Below are positions 33,700 through 45,440 of a stretch of 60,255 nt of DNA, piece by piece. How positions within the stretch are numbered: the first letter of the stretch is position 1; every line of letters starts with the position of its first letter. The notes under the pieces are model-generated. The model worked only from the letters and a program-made list of their open reading frames with translations. It ran no database searches and was not told where the DNA came from. A program made the translations under genes and the position numbers. The DNA is from Trichaptum fuscoviolaceum (lineage: Eukaryota; Basidiomycota; Agaricomycetes; Hymenochaetales; Trichaptaceae), in assembly GCA_910574455.1 (NCBI GenBank), contig CAJSYZ010000003.1, positions 5,298,833 to 5,359,087 on the forward strand. The letters are read 5' to 3'.

Positions 33700-35690
33700 A
33701 CGCGTCCTCGTGAGTTATACTGATTTCTCTTTCATCTACTCTACATGTCCCTAAATTGCTCATATTTTGTGTTTTTGTTAATCTTCTACGACTTGACCTG
33801 CCAGGATCTGCCGCCCACCTTTGAAGACTCGCACTCCGCTCTTTGCTCTCCTCCTTCAGCTCATACTCAATGTCTCCCAAGGCCGTTCGGTGCGGCTCGC
33901 AGCCAGTGTCTATCTCAAGAATACGATCAAACGGCGATGGAAGGATGAGGACTCGCTTTTGGCGGACGCAGAGAAGGTGCATCTAAAGGGTAAGCTGAAG
34001 GGTCAGCTGGATCCTGCCATGATCGCGCTTTCGAATCCAGCGGACAAGACATTGCGAGCACAGGTCGCAGAGGCCGTGCTCATTGTCGCAAAGTACGATT
34101 TCCCCGAGCAGTGGCCAGATCTCATCAATCAGCTCGTCTTTTCACTCTCGCCCGACGCTGCAAATTATCCAACAAATGTCTCTGTTTTCAAAACTGCCCA
34201 CTCGATATCCGTGCTTTGGCATTCTGAAATAAGTTCGGACTCGCTCTACATGATAATCAACTTCATTTTGAGCCGCTTCTCGGGCACCTTCCTCCAAACC
34301 TTCGAACACACCGCCACCAATCTTCTGAATGGATTGGGAACTGAAGCGATGCGCAGGCTCAGGTCGTGCTTCTGTCCTTCTTCTACGACTTGACGTGCCA
34401 GGATGTGCCAGACTCGAACTCCGCTTTCTCTGGCGCCGAGCTGGGAGTGCTCACCAAGTTCCTTGCTTGGGACCAAGCGCAGTGATCCCGACGATTTGAC
34501 TCCCTCTTTCCTCACCCAAATCAAAACTTCGCTTTTCGAGCTCGCCAAGCTTTATACGCATCGATACCAGGAGGCCCACTCGTCTTCGAATACCGTACCG
34601 GCCACAGCTCTGTGGGGACATCTCGGTGGAGGTCAGATAGCATGTGACGGGCTGGTCAGTCAGGGACTACGCTTCCTCAGCACGGTCATTCGATCAGGAA
34701 ACTACAAGGCGACGTTAGCGGAAAGAGAGATGATTAAGGTTATGTTCAATGGCGTAGTTGTCCCCAATGTCACATTACGAGTTGCGCAAACTTCTTTCAT
34801 CGCGCTCATCTTTTTACTGATATTATCTTGACCTGCAGAACACGAAGTGGAGCAATTTGAGGACAATCCTCTAGAGTATGTCCGAATCGACCTTTCTCTC
34901 GCGGTGTCCTCTTCATCCATTGGTGGGTTGACTGCGGATGGCACCACGAGGCGTCAAGGAGCGGCCGATGTCCTCCGTGTACTCGTTGCCTCAGGTTTCG
35001 AGACTGAGACGACGGAAGTCGTCTTGACGCTAATAGGGAACGGACCGGAGGATTACAACAGGAAGAAGGGAGATGAAGTTGGAAGAGGAAGGATGAGAGC
35101 GTGTACCTGCTCACGGCAGTGGCAACTGTTGGTGCAACTGCTCAGGTGAGTGATGCAAATTGTTCTGGAGGAACAGTCAATAATTTTGAGGACCTATAGC
35201 AAGGTCTTACAAGCACGAATGGTGCATGTCGTGCAGTTCTTCTCGCAACATGTGTACGAGGACCTACAGGCCGATTAGAACTCCGTGCATCCAATTCTCC
35301 AGGTTGATGTGATTCGCTTTTTGTACTCCTGAAATCAGGTGCGTAACTATCTTTCAATCACACAAGACAAGCACTAATCAACTATGCAGCTCACAAAGGA
35401 GCATTCTGCTCCGTCCTCCCTCTTCTCGTTTGTCATCTGCGCTCACCCAACTATGTCTGCTATATGTATGCAGCGACAACCATTGAGCTTATATTGTTCA
35501 TAAAGTGTGGCTCATCCTTACTGTGCGTAACACAATTGCTTCAGGTGAATACCCTCTAATCATATCAGTAACTTCAACTAGGAAGTCATCCGAGAGCTTG
35601 CACCTGAGATCATTTCCATGTTACTCTCAAAGATAGAGGTGGGTGGGATGCTGGAAAAATTGCAGAACAGATGTTGGTTGTTGCGCGTGA
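33700..35690 (+). pseudogene. CSE1: exportin-2 (Cse1) relic, copy 1
   Basis: Cse1 returns importin-alpha to the cytoplasm. RSVRLAASVYLKNTIKRRWK and ALSNPADKTLRAQVAEAVLI, with FPEQWPDLINQLVFSLS (33870-34160), match the N-terminal HEAT repeats. FYDLTCQDVPDS, SLFELAKLYTHRY, LVSQGLRFLSTVIRSGNYK, VEQFEDNPLEYVRIDLSLAV and AADVLRVLVASGFETETTEV continue in order to about 35690. Several stops and frameshifts break it. A displaced FYDLTCQDLPPTFEDS exon also appears before the N-terminal part (33785-33835), out of native order, so the copy is internally scrambled. Confidence 0.85.
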
Positions 35691-36569
35691 GTTGTCACTC
35701 AAGAGCCTGAGCAAGATTTAGTGCCTGTTAGCCCCAGACAAGGATATGGCGGGGAAGGTGGGTGGGGACGAGATGGATGAAGGGTGATGACACTTGTCGA
35801 GCACGGCGGCGAGAATCTGTTGCAATACTCGCGGTAACGGCATGACTAATTTGCTGTACATGGACAAGCTTTCCCCCTCTACTACACTTTTCAGCATAGT
35901 TGTGCATCCTGTAGCTCTACTCGATAATTTACAAGTCATGTGGATTGCTATCATCAGGTCACTGTGTTCTGGGAATCGGAATGAAGGGAAGGGAGGGTTT
36001 GCATGACAATCGGACAGAGCGCCCGAGCGGTCGTCAATAGGACCGCAAGGATTACTGCATTGATCCGGTGCTTCTCGGACGGGTGTGTATGTAAGGATGG
36101 CCTCTGCACATCTCCGCCTCTTTGCTTCTGACAAGCAAATACATATCACCAATGGTCAATTGAGTCACCCCTCCCACCTTTGCCTGCAGTCACTCCATTG
36201 ACAAGGCACGACTAGATAACAGTTTCTTTGCACTCTTTCATGGGTAGCGGGCTCTGCTGTGAGTTAACTCACAGCCACTAACTGCTTGTACTTAAGTCTA
36301 GGCCATGCACTAGTGTAGTAATGTTAGTATAATTGTGAGAGCCTCAGCAAACAGCATATGCAATTGTAGGACTTTCCCAGCACGTGAGCTTCTTTCTAAG
36401 GCAAGTAGGGTCGGGTAGAAAAAAAGCACAAAAGTGGCGCACTGTCTCATCCTTTCCTGAATATGCTGTAACCTCTTCTTCGTTGCTGACTCGTCCTTCC
36501 ATTCTGCCTTGTCCAGCACTCCCTATACCCCGACTACTACAGACAAGCAGAAGAAATCTTACTTTTCCT
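35691..36569. other. spacer between CSE1 copies
   Basis: No gene is recognised. Open frames here are short and on conflicting strands. Confidence 0.4.
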
Positions 36570-37075
36570 ATTTACACAATCCAGACTTCTTGTTCTCCGC
36601 TTTCTGCTCATAGACAATGTCTCCCAAGTCCGCACGGTGCGAATCGCAGCCAGCGTCTACCTCAAGGACACAATCAAACAGCGATGTGAGGACGACGACT
36701 TGCCTTTGGTAGATACGGAGAAGATGTGGATGAAGGGTCGGCTTGTCTTTCTAATGATCACGCGTTTAACCTAGCGGATAAGACATTACGAGCGCAAGTT
36801 GCGGAGGCCATGTCCTTAATTGCAAAGCTTGAGCATTGGCCAGATTTTATCTATCAAATTGTCTCTTCTCTTTAATCATACACTGCGAATGGCCGGACAA
36901 ATGTCTCTATTCTCTAATCTACTCACTCGAACTTTGCGCCTTGGCATTGTGAAATACGGTCGGATTCACTCTACACGACGATCAACTTCGTTTTGAGTTG
37001 TTTCTTGGGCACCCTCCTCCAAATCTTCGAACCCACCGTCACCAATCTGCTGAATGGATCGGGTGTTGAAGCGGT
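36570..37075 (+). pseudogene. CSE1: exportin-2 relic, copy 2, 5' part
   Basis: VRIAASVYLKDTIKQRCEDD (about 36630-36690) and ADKTLRAQVAEAM (about 36775-36815) match the same N-terminal repeats as copy 1, then degraded WPDFIYQIVSSL. The 37000-37060 stretch matches FLQTFEHTATNLLNG of copy 1. It is then replaced by unrelated NAA25 sequence. Stops are present. Confidence 0.75.
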
Positions 37076-37550
37076 AGCGCAGGTCAACAAAGTTCCGAAG
37101 AAGTACCCAAACAATGAGGTGGAGAAGGTATAGGCTGTCTATGATTTGATGATGGTTGGTCTTATGTATTCTTGTAGGCCCTGAAAGCGCTGGAGACGGT
37201 GCGCATGAATAAAGTGGAAGAGACTCTGCCGATGTGCGATGAGATCCTGGCATGGAAACCGACGGACCTGGAGATGCTGAACGCGATGATGCACGTCCTC
37301 CATGCACGGGGGTGCCGTACGTCCACTCTTCGCCGAGCTTCTGAGATTGACTAACATTCACTGAAATGCACTCAAAAAGAGACTCGGACCTCGTGACGAT
37401 GTACGACGAGGCTTACAAGAAGCAGCCCGCAAGCGGGGAGCTCGGCACGCAGGACTTCTTCGCCAACGTGCGCACCGGGAACTGGACCGCCGCACAGCAC
37501 ATCGCGACGCGCCTGTACAAGACCTTCCCCAGCGCGGGCGACAGTTGCCG
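37076..37550 (+). pseudogene. NAA25: NatB auxiliary subunit (Naa25/Mdm20) fragment embedded in CSE1
   Basis: Plus-strand frames read KKYPNNEVEKAL, ETVRMNKVEETLPMCDEIL and KPTDLEMLNAMMHVL. They continue with DLVTMYDEAYKKQPASGELG and DFFANVRTGNWTAAQHIATR. This matches TPR repeats of Naa25, which with Naa20 acetylates N-termini. The last 180 bp are open and unusually GC-rich compared with the surrounding relic. It sits exactly between two CSE1 segments, so it was inserted into, or recombined with, that gene. Confidence 0.65.
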
Positions 37551-39480
37551 CCCACCTTTGAAGACTCGCACTCCGCTGTCTTTGGCGTCTAGCAGTGAGT
37601 ACTCACCAAGTTCCTTGCTCATCAAGACTTCGATCTTTGAGCTAGCCGAGCTATATACGCATCGATACCCGGAGGTCCTCTCGTCTTTGAATACCGTACC
37701 GGCATTTGTCACAGCGCTGTGGGGGTTTCTCGATGGAGGTCAGAGATCTGGAATCGCGTATGTCGGACTGGTCAGTGAGGGACTGCTCTCCCTCAGCATG
37801 GTCATCCGATCAAGAAACTACACTACGACGTATGCGGAAATGGAGACGATTAATGTCTTGATCAAAGGCGTAGTTGTGTTCAATGTCACATTATGAGGTG
37901 CGTGGATTTTTTCTTTTATAACGCTCATCTTTACTGATGCTGTCTCGATTCACAGAACACGAAGTGGAGCAATTTGAGGACGATTCTCTGAAGTACGTCC
38001 GAGTTGACCTGTCTTTTGTGGCGTCCTCTTCGTCCATAGGCGGGTTGACTGCGGAGAAGCCGGCCGATGTACTTCGGGCGCTCGTTGCTTCTGGTTTCGA
38101 GGTTGAGACGACCGATGCTGACGTGACGTTAATAGGGAACGGACTGGAGGAGTACAACAGGAAGATGGGAATCGAAGAGCGTTGGAAGAGGAGGGATGAG
38201 AGTGTGTACCTGTTCACAGCGGTGTCAATGGTTGGTGCAAATGCTCAGGTGAGTCATGCTGTGATCTTTCGGGAGGAACAGTGAATAATTTTGAGGATAT
38301 ATAGCAAGGTGTTACAAGCACGAATGCTCCTGTGGTCGTTGTGTAGTTGTTTTCGCAATACGTGCACGAGGACGTACAGGCCGATGAAAACTCCGTGCAT
38401 TCAATTCTCCAGGCTGACGCGATACACTTTTGGTACTCATTCCGAAATCAGGTGTGTAACTACCTTACAAGAATGCAAGACAAACAGTAATCAACTACAC
38501 AGCTCACAAAGGAGCAATTCCTCTCCGTCCTCCCTCTTATCGTTCGGCATCTGCGCTCGCCAAACTACGTCTGCCATACGTATGAAGCGAGGGCCACTGA
38601 GCGGATGTTGTTCATCAAGCGGTGTTCCTTATTACTGTGCATAACGCGATTGCTTCAGGTGAATATCTCTGATCGTTTCAACAGCTTTAGCGAGGGGAGA
38701 TAACCGAGAGTTTGCCCCTCAAATCTTCAACACGATGCTTTCAAAAATTGATAAAGTGTAAGCTCACAATTACATTGAGAGTATTCTCTCAGTAATCCTG
38801 TCTGTGCAACTCTTAGGTGTCATACATGTTATTCTGACCATATGGTCGTCAATTGCCTTGCAGCACGAACTACTGTTGCGTCGTCTTGTTGCCATCCTTG
38901 CTTCAAATTGCAAGATCCCAAGTGACTCAATCTTCGATCAGAATATATTCGAGTGCATCTCTGCTTTGATTAGGTGAGAAATTGACAAGTGAAAACATGC
39001 AGCATGTTCTGATCGATGGCTAAAACAAAGGTTTATGGTCGGCTCATCGCGCCGTTTGAGCTGGTTCTATTTGGTCCATTTACAATCACTCTGCAGAAGG
39101 ACATCGATCGTGAGCAGCCTTCCTTTCAGACGCCTACAGCAACTGGCTAATTATCTACACAGAATTCATTCCGAACATTTTCGAATTCCTTTCGCAGATG
39201 TTCAAGCTTAACAACGGCTATGTTCCTCCCGATTGACGCTTCCTCCTCCCCTTCCTCCTCCAGCCCGCTTCCTGGGTCCAAAAGGGCTCTATCCCCGCCC
39301 TCATCCGCCTCATGCACTCCTTCTTCGCCTGAGATAATGTGCAAATGGCGCAGACCGGCTAGTTCACGGCTATCCTGGCTGTCGTGCAGCAAAAACGCAT
39401 CTCGTTGCGTGTCAACGACACGTTGGGCTTCGAGCTGCATTAGAGTGACGTGCGGTACATACCGAGTGCGACGTTGAAGC
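37551..39480 (+). pseudogene. CSE1: exportin-2 relic, copy 2, middle and 3' part
   Basis: After a LPPTFEDSHSAVFG piece, it continues with SIFELAELYTHRYPEVLSS, LVSEGLLSLSMVIRSRNY, VEQFEDDSLKYVRVDLSFVA and PADVLRALVASGFEVETTD. Then come TKEQFLSVLPLIVRHLRSPN, a segment near 38850-38970, FIPNIFEFLSQMFKL (39165-39210) and SWVQKGSIPALIRLMHSFFA (about 39268-39328). This reaches further 3' than copy 1. The order is native and splice sites are partly preserved, but stops interrupt it. Confidence 0.85.
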
Positions 39481-39924
39481 CGCGGACGGGCGCGTACGTC
39501 TATGCTCTAGCTTACTTTTTTGCGTTAATCATGGTGATCCCCGTGGACAATGTAAGGACTGTCGACGAATGGCAGCAACGTTAGGAAGCCTTCCTCTCGA
39601 TCATGTAAAATAACTATCATAAATTATAATCATTTTCACATGTATATCACATGTAAAATTTTGATTTATTTACAATCTAATGAAATTAAGCAAACTTGGG
39701 TAGTGGGCTCTACTGTGCACCCACAGCGTTCGCAATTATAAGTGAAAGAAGATATGTCAAAGTGATGTGTATGACGTAAGCAGGGCGTGCCATGTAGTAC
39801 TCCTCATTGGGAAAGTTGTCGCCTTTGCAAAAGGTCTCTTCATACAGAAACGCAACTGTTTCGAAGACACGTCGCTCACCTCGTCGTTCGAGATTCATAT
39901 CTGGAGCTCGCTTCAAATCCGAAT
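39481..39924. other. spacer with RING gene 5' flank
   Basis: No gene is recognised up to about 39880. The last 45 bp before 39925 match the flank of the duplicated RING exon at 40212-40256. Confidence 0.45.
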
Positions 39925-40173
39925 ATGCCACCAGTCAGAAAATCTGCGCGAATTACAAACCACGGGCGGATTCGCAGATCAAGAAACGATATAGGAAAAG
40001 GTGACGCGGAGACGAACAACATCGATATGGCAGATAAAGAGGTCATTATCATCTTCGATACGGACGATGAGAATGAGATGAGTGCAAAAGACTCTAAAGT
40101 AGTCAAGCCTGGATTTAGACAAAGGAAGAAGAAGATTGATTCAGATGAAGAAAAGTTGAAGGAATTCAATGAA
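39925..40173 (+). pseudogene. orphan duplicated first exon of the RING/SIM gene
   Basis: This 249-nt exon (MPPVRKSARITNHG onward) is almost identical to 40257-40505 and ends at the same donor, GAA|GTACGT. It lies 332 bp upstream with a copy of the 5' flank, and no RING exon follows it directly. It may act as an alternative first exon spliced to 40564, because both copies have the same phase. Otherwise it is a by-product of the tandem duplication. Confidence 0.75.
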
Positions 40174-40256
40174 GTACGTATTGTCTGTGTTGCACAAGTT
40201 CGATAACCGCTCATGTCGCTCGAAAATCATATCAGCCGTTTGCTTCAAGTGCGAAT

Positions 40257-41009
40257 ATGCCACCAGACAGAAAAGCTGCGCGAATTACAAAGCACGGGCG
40301 GATTCGCAGATCAAGAAACGATATTGGAAAAGGTGATGCGGAGGCGAACAACATCGATATGGCAGATAGAGAGGTCATTATCATCCTCGATACGGACGAT
40401 GAGAATGAGATGAGTGCAAAAGACTCTAAAGTAGTCAAGCCTGGATTTAGACAAAGGAAGAAGAAGATTGATTCAGATGAAGAAAAGTTGAAGGAATTCA
40501 ATGAAGTACGTATTGTCAAAGTTGCACAAGTTTGATAGAAGCTCATGTCAAAACGCAATACAGATTCTTTTGAAGATTGAAGAGGCTCTTGAATGCAGTA
40601 TCTGCTTTAGCCGCCACCTTGTTCCCGTGACGTACGTGAATCTTCTAATGGTGAGATCAAGCAAATACTGAATCTTTGATTAGATTGGTTGAGTGTGGTC
40701 ATACGTACTGCAAGAAATGTATACACGACTGGTGGAGAGTTGAGAAGAACGATGTGGGTGGAACAATAGTTCATTCTGATATCTTACTAATGACACCTAA
40801 ATGCACAGGTGGGTCGAAGACGCAGTATTTACAGCTGCCCTTGTTGTAGCGTTCGCATCAAGCGAGAACCCATTCACTCAATAACTTTGAAGAAATTGAT
40901 CGAGTTGCCGTGGGGAAGAGTGAGAGAGGAAGATAAAGAGTCAACGGACAGGAAGAATAGAGCGAGTAATATCTCATTCGATGATTTCTTCCGTCCCATA
41001 CGGAAATAG
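40257..41009 (+). CDS. RING E3 ligase with N-terminal SUMO-interaction-like motif
   Basis: Four exons (40257-40505, 40564-40631, 40684-40753, 40809-41009) splice in frame to 195 codons. The N-terminus is basic (RKAARITKHGRIRRSRND), followed by EVIIILDTDDENE, a classic SIM-like hydrophobic-acidic block, and a second basic stretch. The RING is complete: CSIC, then CGHTYCKKC, then CPCC. The C-terminus ends FDDFFRPIRK, comparable to FDIFFS in the 6.4-kb gene, so the two are probably distant paralogs. Likely nuclear, acting on SUMO-modified proteins (inferred). No damage was seen. Confidence 0.8.
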
Positions 41010-42196
41010 TTGGTGTAATGGATTTGGACATTTTACGAAATTATAACTTCTTCCGTGATTGCACAACCTTTACCTATCCCATAGTATTATCTGATCATTT
41101 CAAGTCCTTTCGTTCGGATGACTGGTTGTATCACAACCAACTCTCTATACTCGGCATATTTTTAGACTGGTCATTATTTCATGATTAGAACAATTTATTA
41201 TCGACTTTGAATAGGAAATTGTTTGGTGATCTTTGTGATTGAACCGACAATGGTGCTGGTTACTCCTCTGGACTCCTTGGAATATTTGAGAAATATTCCT
41301 CTCAAGACACAAGGCCAGATTCCGGGGCTAGGCAAGCTATTAAACACTATCCGAATAAATAGCGAGTTTATTGTACTGGCCGGAATACCCGAGGCCGCTA
41401 TTATAAACGTATTATCCATCGCCGACCTTTCAAAGTACCTTCCAAGTTGGCTTTTAACTAGGGAAGGAGATGTGGGTGTAGTCTGAAAATACCACTAAGG
41501 CGGTAGCATACTGTCAAACTTGACAAAGTGACCCACGTATGCGCCTGTGTGGCCTCAGCCTGATGGACGGTGCAGTGGATGATGCCAAAGGTATGGAATT
41601 GAGACTGTCCGCAGATGTGTCCGGGGTGGCCGCAGTAATATGAAGGGAGAAGACGCATTCCGCAGATGTGTCGGGATGGTCGCAGCCGGAGGAAAGGGAA
41701 GAGCAGTTCACGAATTGAAAATGACGAGAGGAGGAGGATTTCAGAAAGAAACATACTGTACTCAACAGCAGACATTGCGTTTCGCCCGGAGTCAGTTGAG
41801 TTGTTAAGAATTGGGAAGAAGGTGATAACGAAAGAGATAGAACGAGGAGAGAAGGTTGGATGGACATTGCGCTTCGCGTAGTGTGTGGCGAGGGCGTGAT
41901 GATCAGAAAGGTGATTTTGATTACATAACTTGAATGGAGATAACGTGACAATTTGCACCTTCATTTCAAATTTTAAAAAAATCTTTTACACCTGCACTCG
42001 TCCAGCAAGTTTGCTTCTGCTATCTTGATCTCTTTGAGAATACCATCTCCCTTTGCTATTATCATACAGGCGAAGTCTGTCTTTTCATCTTCATCATGGA
42101 CTCCTGGATCTGGAGCCTAGCTCGAAGAGCTAGGCGCAAGGATGTCCAGCACTGACGTCCTCTTTTTATTTGCACTTCTCCATAGGTTCTTCTTTA
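41010..42196. other. spacer with a short imperfect tandem repeat
   Basis: The phrase CCGCAGATGTGTC recurs about 50 bp apart (about 41611 and 41660) with GGTGGCCGCAG/GATGGTCGCAG. Open frames at 41223-41486 and on the minus strand of 41458-41964 match nothing I know. Confidence 0.35.
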
Positions 42197-44112
42197 ATGC
42201 CAGCCGAACGAAGTCGAGGGGCAGGGGGAGGTCAAAGAGAAACGATTAGATCAACAGGCAACAAAGGGAGTACAGCGACGGGTGGGAATGTACGACGACT
42301 GTTGTGTAAGCCACCTTTTCTTGTGTCAGCGTATGTGTGCCTCACCTTCTTCTTTACAGTGCGTGTACGCACTGGTGGAAAGGTACCTAAAGGGCCTCTC
42401 TTGACCTTGCCCGAGTTCACAGGCGCGTGGACTGAGCGACTGTTTTTTTTCATCTGATCGTCTGATCGTTCCTCAATAGAAATCTCACCTGGGTGCGATG
42501 TCGATACGGCCCAAAATCCGGATACGGTGCGGGACGCACCACTCAATATATCACCTCCTAAGCCCTTAACGGATAAGGGGAGGGAGAGTAGCCTAGACAC
42601 AGAGCTTATGGATATAGAACTTAGTCAAAATGGCGAGCAGGTGAGCTGCTAGTTGTCATGATCTGTATCGTTACGACTCACATTAATTCTATTTTATTTC
42701 AATGAAGAGGCATGATAATGTGAGTATCGGGTAACATACGTTAAGCATTTTCTAACTTCATGTCCATAGCATTGTTGCTGGTGCCATGATGGTGGAGATC
42801 TTGTTTTATGTTCGCGTAAAGGCTGCCCACTCGTCATGTGTTCCAGGTGTATTCTGGTCGAAGATACAAGGGAGGATAATTTCTGCTGTCCCTCGTGCTG
42901 GAATGAGCAGGTGAAAGCGGCGTTCACGTCAGACTCACCACCAGCCAAATATCCAGTAGGTTCTACTTCTTCTGTACGAAGTTGTCGCTACGTGTTGATT
43001 GTTGATTGGTTCGCGTAGTGGGTAATACGTGTGCCTTGCACCATTCGAGATTATAGATCAGGAATGAACACGTCTCCCTTACTCATCATTGATTTCACAT
43101 TGTCTTCTATGTCGGATCTCGGAACGGGCGATATTTTTTATCGGCAAATGAAGCTAACGTTTAATCAAAAACCTGAGGATGTGGGTTTTGCAGTCTGTGT
43201 TGCACCCAATTTATCTTACTTGATTGACAGTTGTGCTATGTGCGCATTTTATTTGACAACAACGGCGCCGATCAGGAGACGAAACGGGAAGAGGTGCTGT
43301 CAAAAATCAAAAACAATGATGTCTACCGTCAATTCAAGAGGGTTGTTATCTTTGTCACGACTCACACGAATCCGGATGGATTGATTTACCACACCGTCAA
43401 TGGTGCCGTTGATTTTGATCAAGTAAGAGGTTGATCTCGTTCGTGAAGTTGCTGCATCTGACGTATTCCAGTTCTTTAATTGGCTGTTTGTAGAAGACCT
43501 TAAGGACTTTCTATTCGAGCGCGAGACCACAATGGTGTTGAACTGCTGTGGATCTTATGACAGGAGCAACCATCAGTTGTCTAGTATAGACAATCTGGCA
43601 GCGCGGTGAGGACCATATTATAAGTAGTCTATTCTTATGTCTTACCTTACTTTAATTTAAGCGGTATTGTGAAGAATATCATGGCGTTCGTTTCGGCAAG
43701 GTTTCAACCACAGTATTCCATGAATCTCGTAACGGTGACTCTCTATGACACTATCATATACCGAAGACCTTTTGTCAAAGCGCTGGAGAAACATCTCGCT
43801 GGTAGTGATTCTGGAAGTCATGCTAACATCCACATCTTCGATACCGACGGCTGGAGCTCATATATATGGGGATCTGGAACCAGTCGCCCTTTCGGTATCA
43901 TACCGGACACTGTTTGCGGTGTATGTGGGTCGATTCTGCCTTGGCGTAGTGTATCTCGCGCAGGTAAAACGAAACTCACTGCGACTCTTCAATGCCGATT
44001 ATGCAGAAATCGGCACAAGAAATTGGAGTGTCCTCCCAATCTACGTCTCATACATGAAACATCGGCGCAAAAGTGGTATTTTGATAAAGTACTACGGAAT
44101 TCCAACCCGTGA
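42197..44112 (+). CDS. PHD finger / caspase-like / zinc-ribbon protein
   Basis: Exons 42770-42955, 43019-43180, 43231-43422, 43472-43605 and 43662-44112 splice in frame to 375 codons including the stop. First comes a PHD-type finger (CCWCHDGGDLVLC, GCPLVMCSRC, CCPSC). Then comes a domain with a strand-His motif, VVIFVTTHTNPDG, and a strand-Cys motif, TTMVLNCCGSY, spaced like the His-Cys dyad of caspase-fold peptidases. The C-terminus has CGVCGS and CRLCRNRHKKLEC, a zinc ribbon. A disordered 5' part probably starts at 42197 (MPAERSRGAGGG), but an in-frame TGA at 42455-42457 follows the second exon, so the 5' gene model is uncertain. I take it as one of a mushroom-expanded family. The protease role is inferred. 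Confidence 0.65.
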
Positions 44113-44460
44113 ATTGCTTTCTTTCATGTGGCACATGCAGCTTGTGACCTCCCGACACCTCCTTACCCGTCGCCTTTGTTTTTTTCTTTGTTCAGTGTTT
44201 GGACTTTTCTGCTTTTAAGGTCATGGAGTAACTCCTTGTAATAGTGTGTATCAAAACAAATATGTGAATGGTCTTTCTTCATACAAAAAAGTGGAGTCCT
44301 CACCCTTTAGTCGCTCCAATGTTATCTGCGCTTTGAGTGTTTCGAATAGTAGTGTATTCACTGTTATCTTCTTTCATATTATGGTTTATTTTTGTATGGT
44401 TAATAGTCTGTCTTCACCAAAAATCAAAAGACATTATTAATTATCTCTTTGGGTCATTTG
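44113..44460. other. AT-rich spacer
   Basis: 3' flank of the PHD/caspase-like gene. No feature is recognised. Confidence 0.45.
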
Positions 44461-44464
44461 ACGA

Positions 44465-45440
44465 CCGAACAATCAAAATCTAGGACTACCTCAGCAAAAG
44501 CTGTGTACAAACGATGAAGGGACACACCGACAACGAATTGTCTGCCGTATTCCACCCTAGTCTGCCCTTAATCTTCAGCGGTTCGGAGGATGGTACGATT
44601 AAGATCTGGAACTCGGGTATGTACCGTCTGGAAAATGTCTTGAGCTATGCTCTTGAACGAGCATGGTGAATTATCATGCGACCGAAGAGGAACGAGGTTA
44701 CCGTAGAGTACGACGAAGGTGGGCCGCGACGAGCCGCCTCACAGCATGGACCTATCAGGCAATCTGGTGTACACTCGTAACACAGAACTCTTGTCCGCCA
44801 ATCTGAAAAGCGCTAGACGCCCTAAGGTCAACACAACACACTGTCTGTGCGAGAACTCGGTACGACGAAGGTTTTCGCGATGTTCCTTCAACACTCTCTC
44901 AACGGGCGCTTCATCACCGTGGTCAGAGACAGAGAGTATATCATTTAATTTGCCTGCGCTGCCCTGGCAAAACAAGGCGTTCGGCAGCAGCTCTTCCTTC
45001 GCATGTGCGACAGGATCGATCACGTACGCTGTGCTGGAGGTGTGGACGAAGGTACGGGTGTACAAGAACTTCAAGGAGAGGAGTAGTCCGGCAATGAAGG
45101 GCGCTGGATCGTGGCCAGTTCAAAGATTGCATGGTGACCCTCTCCTAGGTGCTTGTGGAAGTCGTCTTGTCGTCTTCTGACTCCTGAGTCTGGTGAGATC
45201 GTGCGCAGGATGATCGACGCAGATGCAAAGAGTGTATGTAAGTGCACTCTATCCACTTTCATCTTAGTTACAATGGAATTTCTTAATCTTTCGATATATA
45301 TTTCTCTTTATCTGGCAATTTCGTGGTCATGATCGTCGACGACTCTTTCTACGTCCTGTGCTTCAACCGTGAGACCTGCAACGCGGCGTTGGAGTCTTGG
45401 GTAGACATAGGAGATGAAGGTGTTGAAGAGGCATTTTAAG
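44465..45440 (+). pseudogene. SEC27: coatomer beta-prime relic, WD40 to middle
   Basis: TIKI-DYLSKSCVQTMKGHT and PLIFSGSEDGTIKIWNSG, with YRLENVLSYALERAW, match the last WD40 blades. GRDEPPHSMDLSGNLVYTRN and LLSANLKSA follow. A degraded NGRFITVVRDREYII, KTKVRVYKNFKERS-like residues and PLLGACGS come next, then VVMIVDDSFYVL-like sequence near 45330. The native order is preserved over about 950 bp with stops and frameshifts. Sec27 is a COPI coat subunit for Golgi-to-ER transport. Confidence 0.85.

Noticed and set aside
41458..41964. Minus-strand 168-codon frame
   Set aside because: Composition follows a short tandem repeat, and a second minus frame is open over the same DNA; no family match.
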